Source: JBAUHN01 sp049680295
GTDB taxonomy: Bacteria > Pseudomonadota > Alphaproteobacteria > Rhodobacterales > Rhodobacteraceae
Reading direction: 5' to 3'
DNA length: 11,241 nt
Assembly (NCBI GenBank): GCA_049680295.1
Contig: JBAUHN010000421.1
Location: forward strand, 1 to 11,241
This document shows positions 1-5,256 of the stretch, piece by piece; the stretch's first letter is position 1, and the number at the start of each line of letters is the position of its first letter. Made by a program: the position numbers and the translations under genes. The notes under the pieces are model-generated. The model saw nothing but the letters and a program-made list of their open reading frames with translations, did no database searches and was not told where the DNA came from.

Positions 1-200
1 TTGGCGGTGCGAACAACGACGGCCTTACGGACATCGCCCTTTTTCACACGACCGCGAGGGATGGCTTCCTTGACCGACACGACAATAATGTCGCCGACGG
101 ATGCGTATTTACGCTTGGAACCACCCAAAACCTTAATGCACTGAACACGGCGTGCGCCTGAGTTGTCAGCAACATCAAGGTTGGTCTGCATCTGGATCAT
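1..200 (-). CDS. rplN: 50S ribosomal protein L14 (uL14), N-terminal part
   Basis: This is the first 66 codons of ribosomal protein L14, which sits at the 30S-50S interface near the factor-binding site of the large subunit. The product begins [20 protein letters not shown] and continues through the KVLGG and [19 protein letters not shown] segments, all typical of bacterial L14. The frame runs off the left edge of the window, so roughly half of the usual 122-123 residues is missing; nothing suggests the gene itself is broken. The ATG is preceded by GGGAG about 7 nt upstream. It follows rpsQ with a gap of 72 nt, the usual order rpmC-rpsQ-rplN, and should be cotranscribed with them. Confidence 0.97.
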
Positions 201-272
201 TTGATTTCTCCCGACCTTTGGGGGGCTGATGCGGCCTTTATCCCCAGGGTTTCGATTATGTCAGAAAGCGCT

Positions 273-512
273 TCAGGCCTCAGCGGCTTGCAGCACTTCC
301 CAGCGTTTGGTTTTCGACTTTGGTGCACATTCGATAATGCGGACGGAATCCCCGACCTTGAATGTGTTTTGCTCATCGTGGGCCCGGTATTTTTTGGACT
401 TACGAATGGTTTTCTTCAGAACCGGGTGGGTAAAGCGACGCTCGACCGATACGGTGACTGTTTGTGCGTTGGCATCAGAAGTAACGGTGCCTGTCAGGAT
501 ACGTTTGGGCAT
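273..512 (-). CDS. rpsQ: 30S ribosomal protein S17 (uS17)
   Basis: A complete 79-residue S17, a small OB-fold protein that binds the 5' domain of 16S rRNA early in 30S assembly. It starts MPKRILTGTV and carries the family segments VSVERRFTHPVLKK (about residues 22-35) and the basic SKKYRAHDE stretch (39-47), ending in a short Ala-rich tail. Length is close to the usual 80-85. A purine-rich GGGAG/GAGAG stretch lies just before the ATG. It starts 14 nt after the rpmC stop, so the two are almost certainly one transcript. The + strand frames over the same bases are shadows. Confidence 0.97.
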   Translation of the reverse strand: MPKRILTGTVTSDANAQTVTVSVERRFTHPVLKKTIRKSKKYRAHDEQNTFKVGDSVRIIECAPKSKTKRWEVLQAAEA

Positions 513-526
513 ACTCTCAGGCTCCC

Positions 527-730
527 TTATTCTGTCGCCGCAGATGCGGCTTTCTGGTTCAACACAGTTTTCACACGCGCAGCAGCACGGCGGGCGATTT
601 TGATCTGTGCGGGGTTTTCAAGCTGACCGGTGGCCTGTTGAAAGCGCAAGTTAAAGCTTTCTTTCTTCAGGTTCGCCAGTTCCTCACGGAGCTGATCCGG
701 CGTCTTTTCGTGCAGTTCCTTGGCGTTCAT
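527..730 (-). CDS. rpmC: 50S ribosomal protein L29 (uL29)
   Basis: A 67-residue L29, a two-helix protein near the peptide exit tunnel that contributes to the docking site for SRP and trigger factor. The start used here is the ATG giving MNAKELHEKTPDQLREELAN. The open frame extends 47 codons further upstream, but that part is not L29-like, and an AGGA Shine-Dalgarno sits about 8 nt before this ATG. The core LKKESFNLRFQQATGQLENP (21-40) is diagnostic. In most bacteria rpmC follows rplP directly; here the two are separated by about 1.6 kb carrying two + strand genes and a terminator, so rpmC is the first gene of its own ribosomal block. Confidence 0.97.
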   Translation of the reverse strand: MNAKELHEKTPDQLREELANLKKESFNLRFQQATGQLENPAQIKIARRAAARVKTVLNQKAASAATE

Positions 731-807
731 TGACGCTGTCCTTTCAACATCACCAGCTGGCCCCAAAAGGGTGACCATGATTCTGGTGGAGTTCATGATG
801 AAAGGTG

Positions 808-836
808 CCAATACGCCCAACACATCAATGATGCAA
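808..836 (-). promoter_or_regulatory. Candidate promoter for the rpmC-rpsQ-rplN block
   Basis: On the minus strand TTGCAT (831-836) and TATTGG (808-813) are separated by exactly 17 nt, leaving a leader of about 70 nt before rpmC. The -10 resembles the TATTGA before rpsJ. A promoter is needed here because rplP ends in a strong terminator upstream. This is motif matching by eye only. Confidence 0.45.
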
Positions 837-841
837 CCCTT

Positions 842-865
842 CTTTGCTTTGAGAAGTAAGCAAAG
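842..865. other. Hairpin between divergent candidate promoters of rpmC and the DUF6636-like gene
   Basis: A perfect 8-bp inverted repeat, CTTTGCTT (842-849) and AAGCAAAG (858-865), with an 8-nt loop. It lies just upstream of the candidate minus-strand -35 at 831-836 and just downstream-facing from the + strand candidate promoter at 877-905. It could be an operator-like site or chance; no T-run supports a terminator. Confidence 0.3.
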
Positions 866-876
866 GTCCAATAGGG

Positions 877-905
877 CTGACGTGCTGCAACATATTGGCT
901 ATTCT
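877..905 (+). promoter_or_regulatory. Candidate promoter of the DUF6636-like gene
   Basis: CTGACG (877-882) and TATTCT (900-905) are spaced by 17 nt, each matching four of six sigma-70 consensus bases. The expected start site would be about 30 nt before the ATG at 942. Weak, eye-matched evidence. Confidence 0.3.
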
Positions 906-941
906 GACGGTACCTACATATTTCAATTTGGAGTATTTATC

Positions 942-1352
942 ATGTTTTTGCGCTTTTTCGCGGCCCTATTACTGATGTCTTCTGCTGCAACTGCAGATGT
1001 CTGGAGTTTCGCAACCCCGTCGAAAAACATCGAATGCTGGGTTGGCCTGGACTTTAACGGCTCGGACATTCATTGCACGATCTTCCAGAAAGGTGGCCCA
1101 CCACCTGCCCCACGGCCTGCCAACTGCACCGCAGTCTGGGGCCACACATTTCAAATGGACGAACGCGGATTAGTGAGCATGACATGCGAGAATGTTGCCG
1201 CCGCCGGCACCGGCGCCCAACATGTAGCCGAATACGGCATCACCGGCAATTTTGGCGGCTTTTCGTGCTTTTCGTCGCGCAAGGGTCTGGAATGCCGCAA
1301 TCTGGATGGCCATGGCTTTTTTCTGTCACGGGCCAGCCAACGGGTGTTCTGA
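942..1352 (+). CDS. Secreted six-cysteine protein, DUF6636-like
   Basis: A 136-residue exported protein. Residues 1-18 form a signal peptide (MFLRFFAALLLMSS, then an A-x-A type cleavage site at ATA/DV), so it is probably periplasmic or secreted. The mature part begins with WSFATPSKNIECW (21-33), resembling the start of DUF6636 proteins, whose function is unknown. Six cysteines (C32, C45, C62, C82, C109, C118) could form three disulfides. A Pro-rich patch GGPPPAPRP spans 51-59, and a Gly/Phe-rich segment (103-110) leads into the last pair of cysteines. The open frame extends further upstream, but the ATG at 942 is preferred because it exposes the signal peptide and has GGAG 8 nt upstream. The oxygenase gene starts about 42 nt downstream on the same strand and is probably cotranscribed. 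Both run opposite to the ribosomal genes on either side. The family name comes from recognition of the N-terminal motif, not a search. Confidence 0.72.
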   Translation: MFLRFFAALLLMSSAATADVWSFATPSKNIECWVGLDFNGSDIHCTIFQKGGPPPAPRPANCTAVWGHTFQMDERGLVSMTCENVAAAGTGAQHVAEYGITGNFGGFSCFSSRKGLECRNLDGHGFFLSRASQRVF

Positions 1353-1394
1353 CGCCTCTCGCCACGTCCCTTTGATTGGGATATGAGGCAGGTC

Positions 1395-2015
1395 ATGTCA
1401 CACATAGATTCCCTTTTCGTCACGCGCCTTTACCGGGCGCAACTGTCTGAGTTTGGAAAACCGGTTGATCCGGTCGAACTTGAAACCTCCTGCCTGTCCA
1501 TCGCCGAGGATGACGAGGCCGGGCAAGACTGGTGCGAAGAAAACGACTTTCCCGGATATACCAGCTATGCCTCGCTGACCGACCTGCCGTGGCGGTTTCC
1601 GATCTTCAAGGATCTGGTCACTGTGCTGGACAAACATGTCGCGGCATTCGCCAAAGATCTGGAGTTCGATCTGGACGGCAAGAAGATCACGTTGGACAGT
1701 CTGTGGATCAATATCCTGCCCGAAGGCGGCATCCACACCGCCCATATTCACCCGCATTCGGTGATTTCCGGCACCACTTACGTCGCGCTTCCCGAAGGGA
1801 CCTCTGCGATCAAATTCGAAGACCCGCGTCTGGCGATGATGATGGCTGCCCCTGCCCGATTGAAAGGCGCCCGCGAAGAGATGCGGCAGTTTACCTACGT
1901 GACGCCGGACGTCGGCGACGTGCTGCTGTGGGAAAGCTGGCTGCGCCACGAGGTGCCGATGAATATGTCAGATGGAGACCGAGTGTCGGTGTCGTTTAAT
2001 TACGGCTGGTCCTAA
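1395..2015 (+). CDS. Putative 2OG-Fe(II) oxygenase, TIGR02466-like
   Basis: A 206-residue protein resembling the TIGR02466 / 2OG-FeII_Oxy_5 family, predicted to use Fe(II) and 2-oxoglutarate in a double-stranded beta-helix fold; substrates of this family are generally unknown. Counting from the ATG at 1395, the metal-site region is the H-rich segment IHTAHIHPHS (about 113-122), followed by SGTTYV, the FEDPR turn (141-145), and the C-terminal WLRHEV plus DRVSVSFNYGW, where H185 would be the distal iron ligand and R196 would bind 2-oxoglutarate. An ATG four codons upstream (1383) is also open, but the 1395 start has GAGG 6 nt before it and gives the MSHIDSLFVTRLYRAQL start expected of the family. 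It is convergent with rplP. The stop codon lies in the loop of a strong hairpin. Family assignment is by motif; the exact ligand set is inferred. Confidence 0.8.
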   Translation: MSHIDSLFVTRLYRAQLSEFGKPVDPVELETSCLSIAEDDEAGQDWCEENDFPGYTSYASLTDLPWRFPIFKDLVTVLDKHVAAFAKDLEFDLDGKKITLDSLWINILPEGGIHTAHIHPHSVISGTTYVALPEGTSAIKFEDPRLAMMMAAPARLKGAREEMRQFTYVTPDVGDVLLWESWLRHEVPMNMSDGDRVSVSFNYGWS

Positions 2016-2026
2016 AGGACCAGCCG
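2003..2026. other. 10-bp perfect hairpin containing the oxygenase stop codon
   Basis: CGGCTGGTCC (2003-2012) and GGACCAGCCG (2017-2026) are perfectly complementary around a 4-nt loop TAAA that contains the stop codon TAA. There is no T-run on either side, so it is not a standard intrinsic terminator. It could protect the 3' end of the + strand mRNA or influence termination of translation. Confidence 0.7.
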
Positions 2027-2027
2027 A

Positions 2028-2071
2028 GTGCGGTGTAGCGGGGTTTCACAGAAAACCTGCGGGCCGCACCC
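2028..2071 (+). repeat. 44-bp foldable repeat, copy 1 (inverted pair)
   Basis: This copy matches the reverse complement of 2240-2283 at 41 of 44 positions. The element folds on itself: an outer 6-bp stem GTGCGG/CCGCAC and an inner stem GCGGGGTTTC/GAAAACCTGC around a 3-nt loop. Here the inner stem has one mismatch. Two self-folding copies in opposite orientation about 170 bp apart resemble a REPIN (REP doublet). Confidence 0.85.
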
Positions 2072-2111
2072 CCTAGCCGTGATCCACAAACATCAATCCT
2101 AAGCAAGGCGC

Positions 2112-2160
2112 CCGCCCCGTGGGGGGCGGATCGGGCGCTGCCTTTGCCAAAGCAAAGGCA
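2112..2160. other. GC-rich hairpins between the inverted repeat copies
   Basis: A CCGCCCC...GGGGCGG stem-loop lies near 2112-2130, within a wider GCGCCCG...CGGGCGC pairing. It is followed by a perfect 9-bp hairpin TGCCTTTGC (2139-2147) / GCAAAGGCA (2152-2160) with loop CAAA. No open frame of note is present. These structures fill the space between the oxygenase and the rplP terminator. Confidence 0.6.
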
Positions 2161-2193
2161 TTGTGCCGCTTACGCGAATTGCTCCTCTGCCAC

Positions 2194-2230
2194 AAAAAAA
2201 GCCCCCACTGATTTCTCAGCGGGGGCTTTC
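2194..2230 (-). terminator. Intrinsic terminator downstream of rplP
   Basis: The stem AAAGCCCCC..CTGA pairs with TCAG..GGGGGCTTT (2198-2211 with 2216-2229, one A/C mismatch). On the minus strand the loop is a GAAA tetraloop and the stem is followed by seven T residues (2194-2200), so it should stop transcription about 100 nt after rplP. On the + strand only TTTC follows, so it may also end the oxygenase transcript, less efficiently. Confidence 0.88.
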
Positions 2231-2239
2231 TATCTCACC

Positions 2240-2283
2240 GGGTGCGGCCCGCAGGTTTTCTTCGAAAACCCGCTACACCGCAC
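2240..2283 (-). repeat. 44-bp foldable repeat, copy 2 (inverted pair)
   Basis: Second copy of the repeat at 2028-2071, in opposite orientation. Its inner stem pairs fully apart from one G/U wobble (GCGGGTTTTC with GAAAACCTGC, loop GAA). Two of the three differences from copy 1 fall in the loop and the third restores pairing in the stem. It lies in the 3' untranslated region of rplP, before the terminator. Confidence 0.85.
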
Positions 2284-2284
2284 G

Positions 2285-2311
2285 CGTTAAAAACGCACAG
2301 CGTTTTAAACG
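2285..2311 (-). other. Hairpin immediately after the rplP stop codon
   Basis: A 12-bp inverted repeat with one mismatch (2285-2296 with 2300-2311, loop ACA) begins one base beyond the rplP stop. It is AT-rich in the middle and has no following T-run, so it is a 3' UTR structure rather than the main terminator, which lies about 55 bp further on. Confidence 0.5.
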
Positions 2312-2312
2312 G

Positions 2313-2726
2313 TCACCAGTCTTCCCGTACCACGACGCGGGTTTTGATCGGCAGCTTCATCGCGGCAAGGCGCAGGGCCTCGCGGGCGATGTCGTCGTTG
2401 ACGCCGTCAATTTCGAACATCACGCGGCCGGGTTTGACACGGCAGGCCCAGAAATCGACTGAACCTTTACCTTTACCCATCCGAACTTCGGTAGGTTTGG
2501 ACGTCACGGGCACATCGGGGAAAATCCGGATCCAGACACGGCCCTGACGTTTCATGTGACGTGTCATCGCGCGGCGAGCCGCTTCGATTTGACGTGCTGT
2601 GACACGCTCAGGCTGGGTGGCCTTCAGGCCGTAGGTGCCGAAGTTCAGATCGGAACCGCCCTTGGCAAGACCATTGATCTTACCTTTGTGCTGCTTGCGG
2701 AATTTAGTGCGTTTTGGTTGTAGCAT
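2313..2726 (-). CDS. rplP: 50S ribosomal protein L16 (uL16)
   Basis: Complete 137-residue L16, which binds 23S rRNA near the peptidyl transferase centre and contacts the A-site tRNA elbow. The start MLQPKRTKFRKQHKGK and the segment EVRMGKGKGSVDFW (80-93) are family signatures. R82 in that segment aligns with E. coli L16 Arg81, which YcfD (RoxA) hydroxylates in that organism. The length equals the family norm. It starts 13 nt after rpsC on the same transcript and is the last gene of the rplB-rpsS-rplV-rpsC-rplP block, being followed by a hairpin, a repeat copy and a strong terminator instead of rpmC. Confidence 0.98.
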   Translation of the reverse strand: MLQPKRTKFRKQHKGKINGLAKGGSDLNFGTYGLKATQPERVTARQIEAARRAMTRHMKRQGRVWIRIFPDVPVTSKPTEVRMGKGKGSVDFWACRVKPGRVMFEIDGVNDDIAREALRLAAMKLPIKTRVVVREDW

Positions 2727-2739
2727 CTGTCATTCTCCC

Positions 2740-3447
2740 TTAGCGACGACCGCCGGCACCACGAGGTGCAGGGCCATCCTGGAGTTCTTGTGCTTTACGG
2801 TCACGCGCTGCTGGATCGTGTTCCATGATCTCGCCTTTGAAGATCCAGGTTTTGATCCCGATGATGCCATAGGCAGTCGCCGCTTCAACGTGTGCGTAAT
2901 CAATATCGGCCCGCAGGGTATGCAAAGGCACGCGGCCCTCGCGGTACCATTCGGTCCGTGCGATTTCGGCGCCACCGAGACGACCCGCAACATTGACACG
3001 GATGCCAAGGGCCCCCATGCGCATCGCGTTTTGCACGGCACGCTTCATGGCGCGGCGGAAAGACACCCGACGCTCCAACTGCTGTGCAATGCTTTCGCCA
3101 ACAAGGGCTGCATCCAGCTCGGGCTTGCGGACTTCAACAATGTTGAGGTGCAAGTCGCTGTCGGTCATCGCGGCGATTTTCTTGCGCAGACCTTCAATGT
3201 CTGCACCTTTCTTGCCGATAATGACGCCGGGGCGGGCTGTGTGAATGGTCACCCGACACTTTTTGTGCGGGCGTTCAATGATCACACGGGCAACACCGGC
3301 CTGTTTGCATTCTTCCTTGATGAAGGCACGAATGGCCAGATCCTCGAGCAGCAGATCACCATAGTCCTTGGTGTCCGCATACCAGCGGCTGTCCCAAGTG
3401 CGGTTGACCTGCAGGCGCATGCCGATCGGATTTACTTTATTACCCAT
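2740..3447 (-). CDS. rpsC: 30S ribosomal protein S3 (uS3)
   Basis: Complete 235-residue S3, part of the mRNA entry site of the small subunit. The start MGNKVNPIGMRL is diagnostic. A KH domain carries the GVIIGKKG loop at residues 74-81, and the C-terminal domain contains GRLGGAEIART and the GIIGIKTWIFKGEI segment. A short, flexible Arg/Gly-rich tail (PRGAGGRR) ends the protein. Its ATG overlaps the end of rplV by 8 nt (the sequence ATGGGTAA holds both start and stop), which implies translational coupling. Confidence 0.98.
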   Translation of the reverse strand: MGNKVNPIGMRLQVNRTWDSRWYADTKDYGDLLLEDLAIRAFIKEECKQAGVARVIIERPHKKCRVTIHTARPGVIIGKKGADIEGLRKKIAAMTDSDLHLNIVEVRKPELDAALVGESIAQQLERRVSFRRAMKRAVQNAMRMGALGIRVNVAGRLGGAEIARTEWYREGRVPLHTLRADIDYAHVEAATAYGIIGIKTWIFKGEIMEHDPAARDRKAQELQDGPAPRGAGGRR

Positions 3448-3826
3448 TCGCTTGCTCCTCTACCTGACGCACCAGAATGGTGATCTCAGAAAACGGTTTG
3501 ATGATCTTGCCGAACCGGCCACGCGCGCGCGGGCGACCGCGTTTCAGTGTCAGGTTTTTGCCAACATAGGCCTCAGCGACGATCAACTCGTCAACATCCA
3601 GGTTGTGGTTGTTTTCAGCATTGGCAATCGCCGACTGAAGACACTTTCTGACGTCAATCGCGATCCGCTTTTTGCTGAACGTCAGGTCCGTAAGGGCCTT
3701 GTCCACCTTTTTGCCACGGATCATCGCAGCCACAAGGTTCAGTTTTTGCGGGCTTGTGCGAAGCATGCGCAGTTTTGCCATGGCTTCGTTGTCAGCCACG
3801 CGGCGGGGATTTTTATCCTTGCTCAT
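3440..3826 (-). CDS. rplV: 50S ribosomal protein L22 (uL22)
   Basis: Complete 128-residue L22, longer than the 110 residues of E. coli because of extra residues at the N-terminus (MSKDKNPRRVADNEA) and the C-terminus. The core includes LRTSPQKLNLVAAMIRGKKV (22-41), the NAENNHNLDVDEL helix region (69-81), and the long beta-hairpin (about 89-113, containing LKRGRPRARGRFGKI) that lines the peptide exit tunnel and is the usual site of macrolide resistance changes. It starts 3 nt after rpsS and overlaps rpsC. Confidence 0.98.
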   Translation of the reverse strand: MSKDKNPRRVADNEAMAKLRMLRTSPQKLNLVAAMIRGKKVDKALTDLTFSKKRIAIDVRKCLQSAIANAENNHNLDVDELIVAEAYVGKNLTLKRGRPRARGRFGKIIKPFSEITILVRQVEEQANG

Positions 3827-3829
3827 GGC

Positions 3830-4108
3830 TTATTTCCGCTTTGCTTTTTTGTCGGCGGCATGACCGTAATACGTCCGTGTTGGCGAATATTCACCAAACT
3901 TCTGACCGATCATGTCCTCAGACACGTTTACAGGAATATGTTTGTGGCCGTTGTAGACACCAAACGTCAGGCCGACAAATTGCGGCAGGATTGTCGAGCG
4001 ACGCGACCAGATCTTGATCACTTCGTTGCGACCGCTTTCGCGGGACGCCTCGGCCTTTTTCAACACATAGCTGTCGACAAAAGGACCTTTCCAGACTGAA
4101 CGAGACAT
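3830..4108 (-). CDS. rpsS: 30S ribosomal protein S19 (uS19)
   Basis: Complete 92-residue S19 from the head of the small subunit, where with S13 it contacts the large subunit and the A-site tRNA. It begins MSRSVWKGPFVDSYVLKK and has the RRSTILPQFVG and YNGHKHIPV signatures, ending in the usual basic tail ADKKAKRK. Only 3 nt separate it from rplB; its Shine-Dalgarno (AAGGGG) lies inside the final rplB codons. Confidence 0.98.
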   Translation of the reverse strand: MSRSVWKGPFVDSYVLKKAEASRESGRNEVIKIWSRRSTILPQFVGLTFGVYNGHKHIPVNVSEDMIGQKFGEYSPTRTYYGHAADKKAKRK

Positions 4109-4111
4109 AGA

Positions 4112-4954
4112 TTAACGCCCCTTCTTCTTGGCGTGCCGCGAGCGGACGATCAGCTTGCTTGACGCTTTGTTCTTGTTCCGGGTGCGCGCACCCTTTGTCG
4201 GCTTGCCCCATGGGGTCACCGGATGACGACCACCAGAGGTACGACCCTCACCACCACCATGCGGGTGATCGATCGGGTTCATGACAACACCGCGCACAGA
4301 CGGGCGGATGCCCTTGTGACGCATGCGGCCCGCTTTACCGTAGTTCTGGTTGGAGTTGTCAGGGTTGGACACGGCACCAACAGTGGCCATGCATTCCTGA
4401 CGCACCAGACGCAATTCACCCGATGACAGACGGATCTGCGCATAGCCACCATCACGACCCACGAACTGAGCATAGGTGCCCGCCGCGCGTGCGATCTGAC
4501 CACCCTTGCCGGGCTTCATTTCGATGTTGTGGATAATGGTGCCGATAGGCATGCCCTGAAACGGCATCGCGTTGCCGGGCTTGATGTCTGCCTTGGTCGA
4601 GGCGATCACACTGTCGCCGACAGCCAGACGCTGCGGGGCCAGAATATAGGCCTGTTCGCCATCTTCATATTTGATCAGGGCGATGAACGCGGTCCGGTTC
4701 GGGTCATATTCGATCCGTTCAACCGTCGCTGTTACGTCCAGCTTGTTCCGTTTGAAATCTACGATACGGTACAGGCGTTTTGCCCCACCGCCTTTTCGAC
4801 GCATCGTGATCCGTCCGGTGTTGTTCCGTCCGCCATGTTTGGTCAAACCCTCTGTGAGGGATTTGACCGGGCGGCCTTTCCAAAGCTCCGAACGGTCGAT
4901 CAGTACCAGCCCACGCTGGCCCGGCGTCGTCGGTTTATACGACTTGAGTGCCAT
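4112..4954 (-). CDS. rplB: 50S ribosomal protein L2 (uL2)
   Basis: Complete 280-residue L2, needed for subunit association and peptidyl transferase activity. The ATG giving MALKSYKPTTPGQRG is chosen, although the frame stays open about 55 codons further upstream; the upstream residues are not L2-like and that DNA holds the leader and candidate promoter. The RNA-binding OB and SH3-like domains are followed by the basic C-terminus. H230, in the segment NPIDHPHGGGEG (227-238), aligns with the E. coli His229 important for activity. It is the first gene of the block rplB-rpsS-rplV-rpsC-rplP. In most genomes rplW is immediately upstream; here it is about 1.7 kb away. Confidence 0.98.
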   Translation of the reverse strand: MALKSYKPTTPGQRGLVLIDRSELWKGRPVKSLTEGLTKHGGRNNTGRITMRRKGGGAKRLYRIVDFKRNKLDVTATVERIEYDPNRTAFIALIKYEDGEQAYILAPQRLAVGDSVIASTKADIKPGNAMPFQGMPIGTIIHNIEMKPGKGGQIARAAGTYAQFVGRDGGYAQIRLSSGELRLVRQECMATVGAVSNPDNSNQNYGKAGRMRHKGIRPSVRGVVMNPIDHPHGGGEGRTSGGRHPVTPWGKPTKGARTRNKNKASSKLIVRSRHAKKKGR

Positions 4955-5055
4955 GTTGTCTGTCTTCCGTTTTGCTTGTCCGTCCCCCTTGCGGGCGACG
5001 ATGGTTATAGGCCCCCGTAGGTGCCCGTCTTGATGTTCATACGAACAAAGGCAAA

Positions 5056-5075
5056 GCCCCGGACGAATCCGGGGC
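5056..5075 (-). promoter_or_regulatory. Leader hairpin upstream of rplB (possible attenuator)
   Basis: A perfect 8-bp stem GCCCCGGA (5056-5063) / TCCGGGGC (5068-5075) with a 4-nt loop. On the minus strand it is followed by TTTGCCTTTG, a weak T-rich tract. Measured from the candidate promoter it starts about 9 nt into the rplB transcript. It may be an attenuator or a 5'-end stabilizer; a residual terminator for incoming transcription is the alternative. Confidence 0.5.
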
Positions 5076-5090
5076 CAGTGCCGATGGTGT

Positions 5091-5119
5091 CGTTTAGGGG
5101 AGGCACTGTGCGGGGTCAA
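5091..5119 (-). promoter_or_regulatory. Candidate promoter for the rplB-rplP block
   Basis: On the minus strand TTGACC (5114-5119) and TAAACG (5091-5096) are separated by 17 nt. Both hexamers are preceded by CCCC, as at the rpsJ promoter. The -35 matches five of six consensus bases; the -10 is weak. It lies downstream of the strong terminator after rplW, so a promoter is expected here. Confidence 0.5.
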
Positions 5120-5207
5120 GGGGATTGGAATGGTTAAACTGAAAACTCAAATGACGGCATTGCGGACATAGCTGCCGCTTGATGATCAACTTCATCAGTC
5201 CAACGCC

Positions 5208-5235
5208 TTGCAATGAAGTGGCCAGTTGTTATTGG
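5208..5235 (+). promoter_or_regulatory. Weak candidate promoter of the acyltransferase gene
   Basis: TTGCAA (5208-5213) and TATTGG (5230-5235) are spaced by 16 nt, similar in sequence to the ribosomal promoter candidates. The implied leader would be only about 15 nt and would just include the Shine-Dalgarno at 5245-5248. Confidence 0.25.
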
Positions 5236-5256
5236 TTTCCAAAAAGGATTTGAGTA

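Larger units (their letters stand above)
4955..5256. other. Intergenic region between rplB and the acyltransferase gene
   Basis: About 300 bp between divergent genes, with no convincing gene. It holds the rplB leader (a GC-rich hairpin and a candidate minus-strand promoter) and a weak + strand promoter candidate next to the acyltransferase start. Open frames through it are extensions or shadows of rplB and the acyltransferase. Confidence 0.6.

Noticed and set aside
2635..3483. Long + strand open frames opposite rpsC and rplV (also opposite rpsS, rplB, rplD)
   Set aside because: They are antisense shadows of well-recognised ribosomal genes and show no protein family features of their own.
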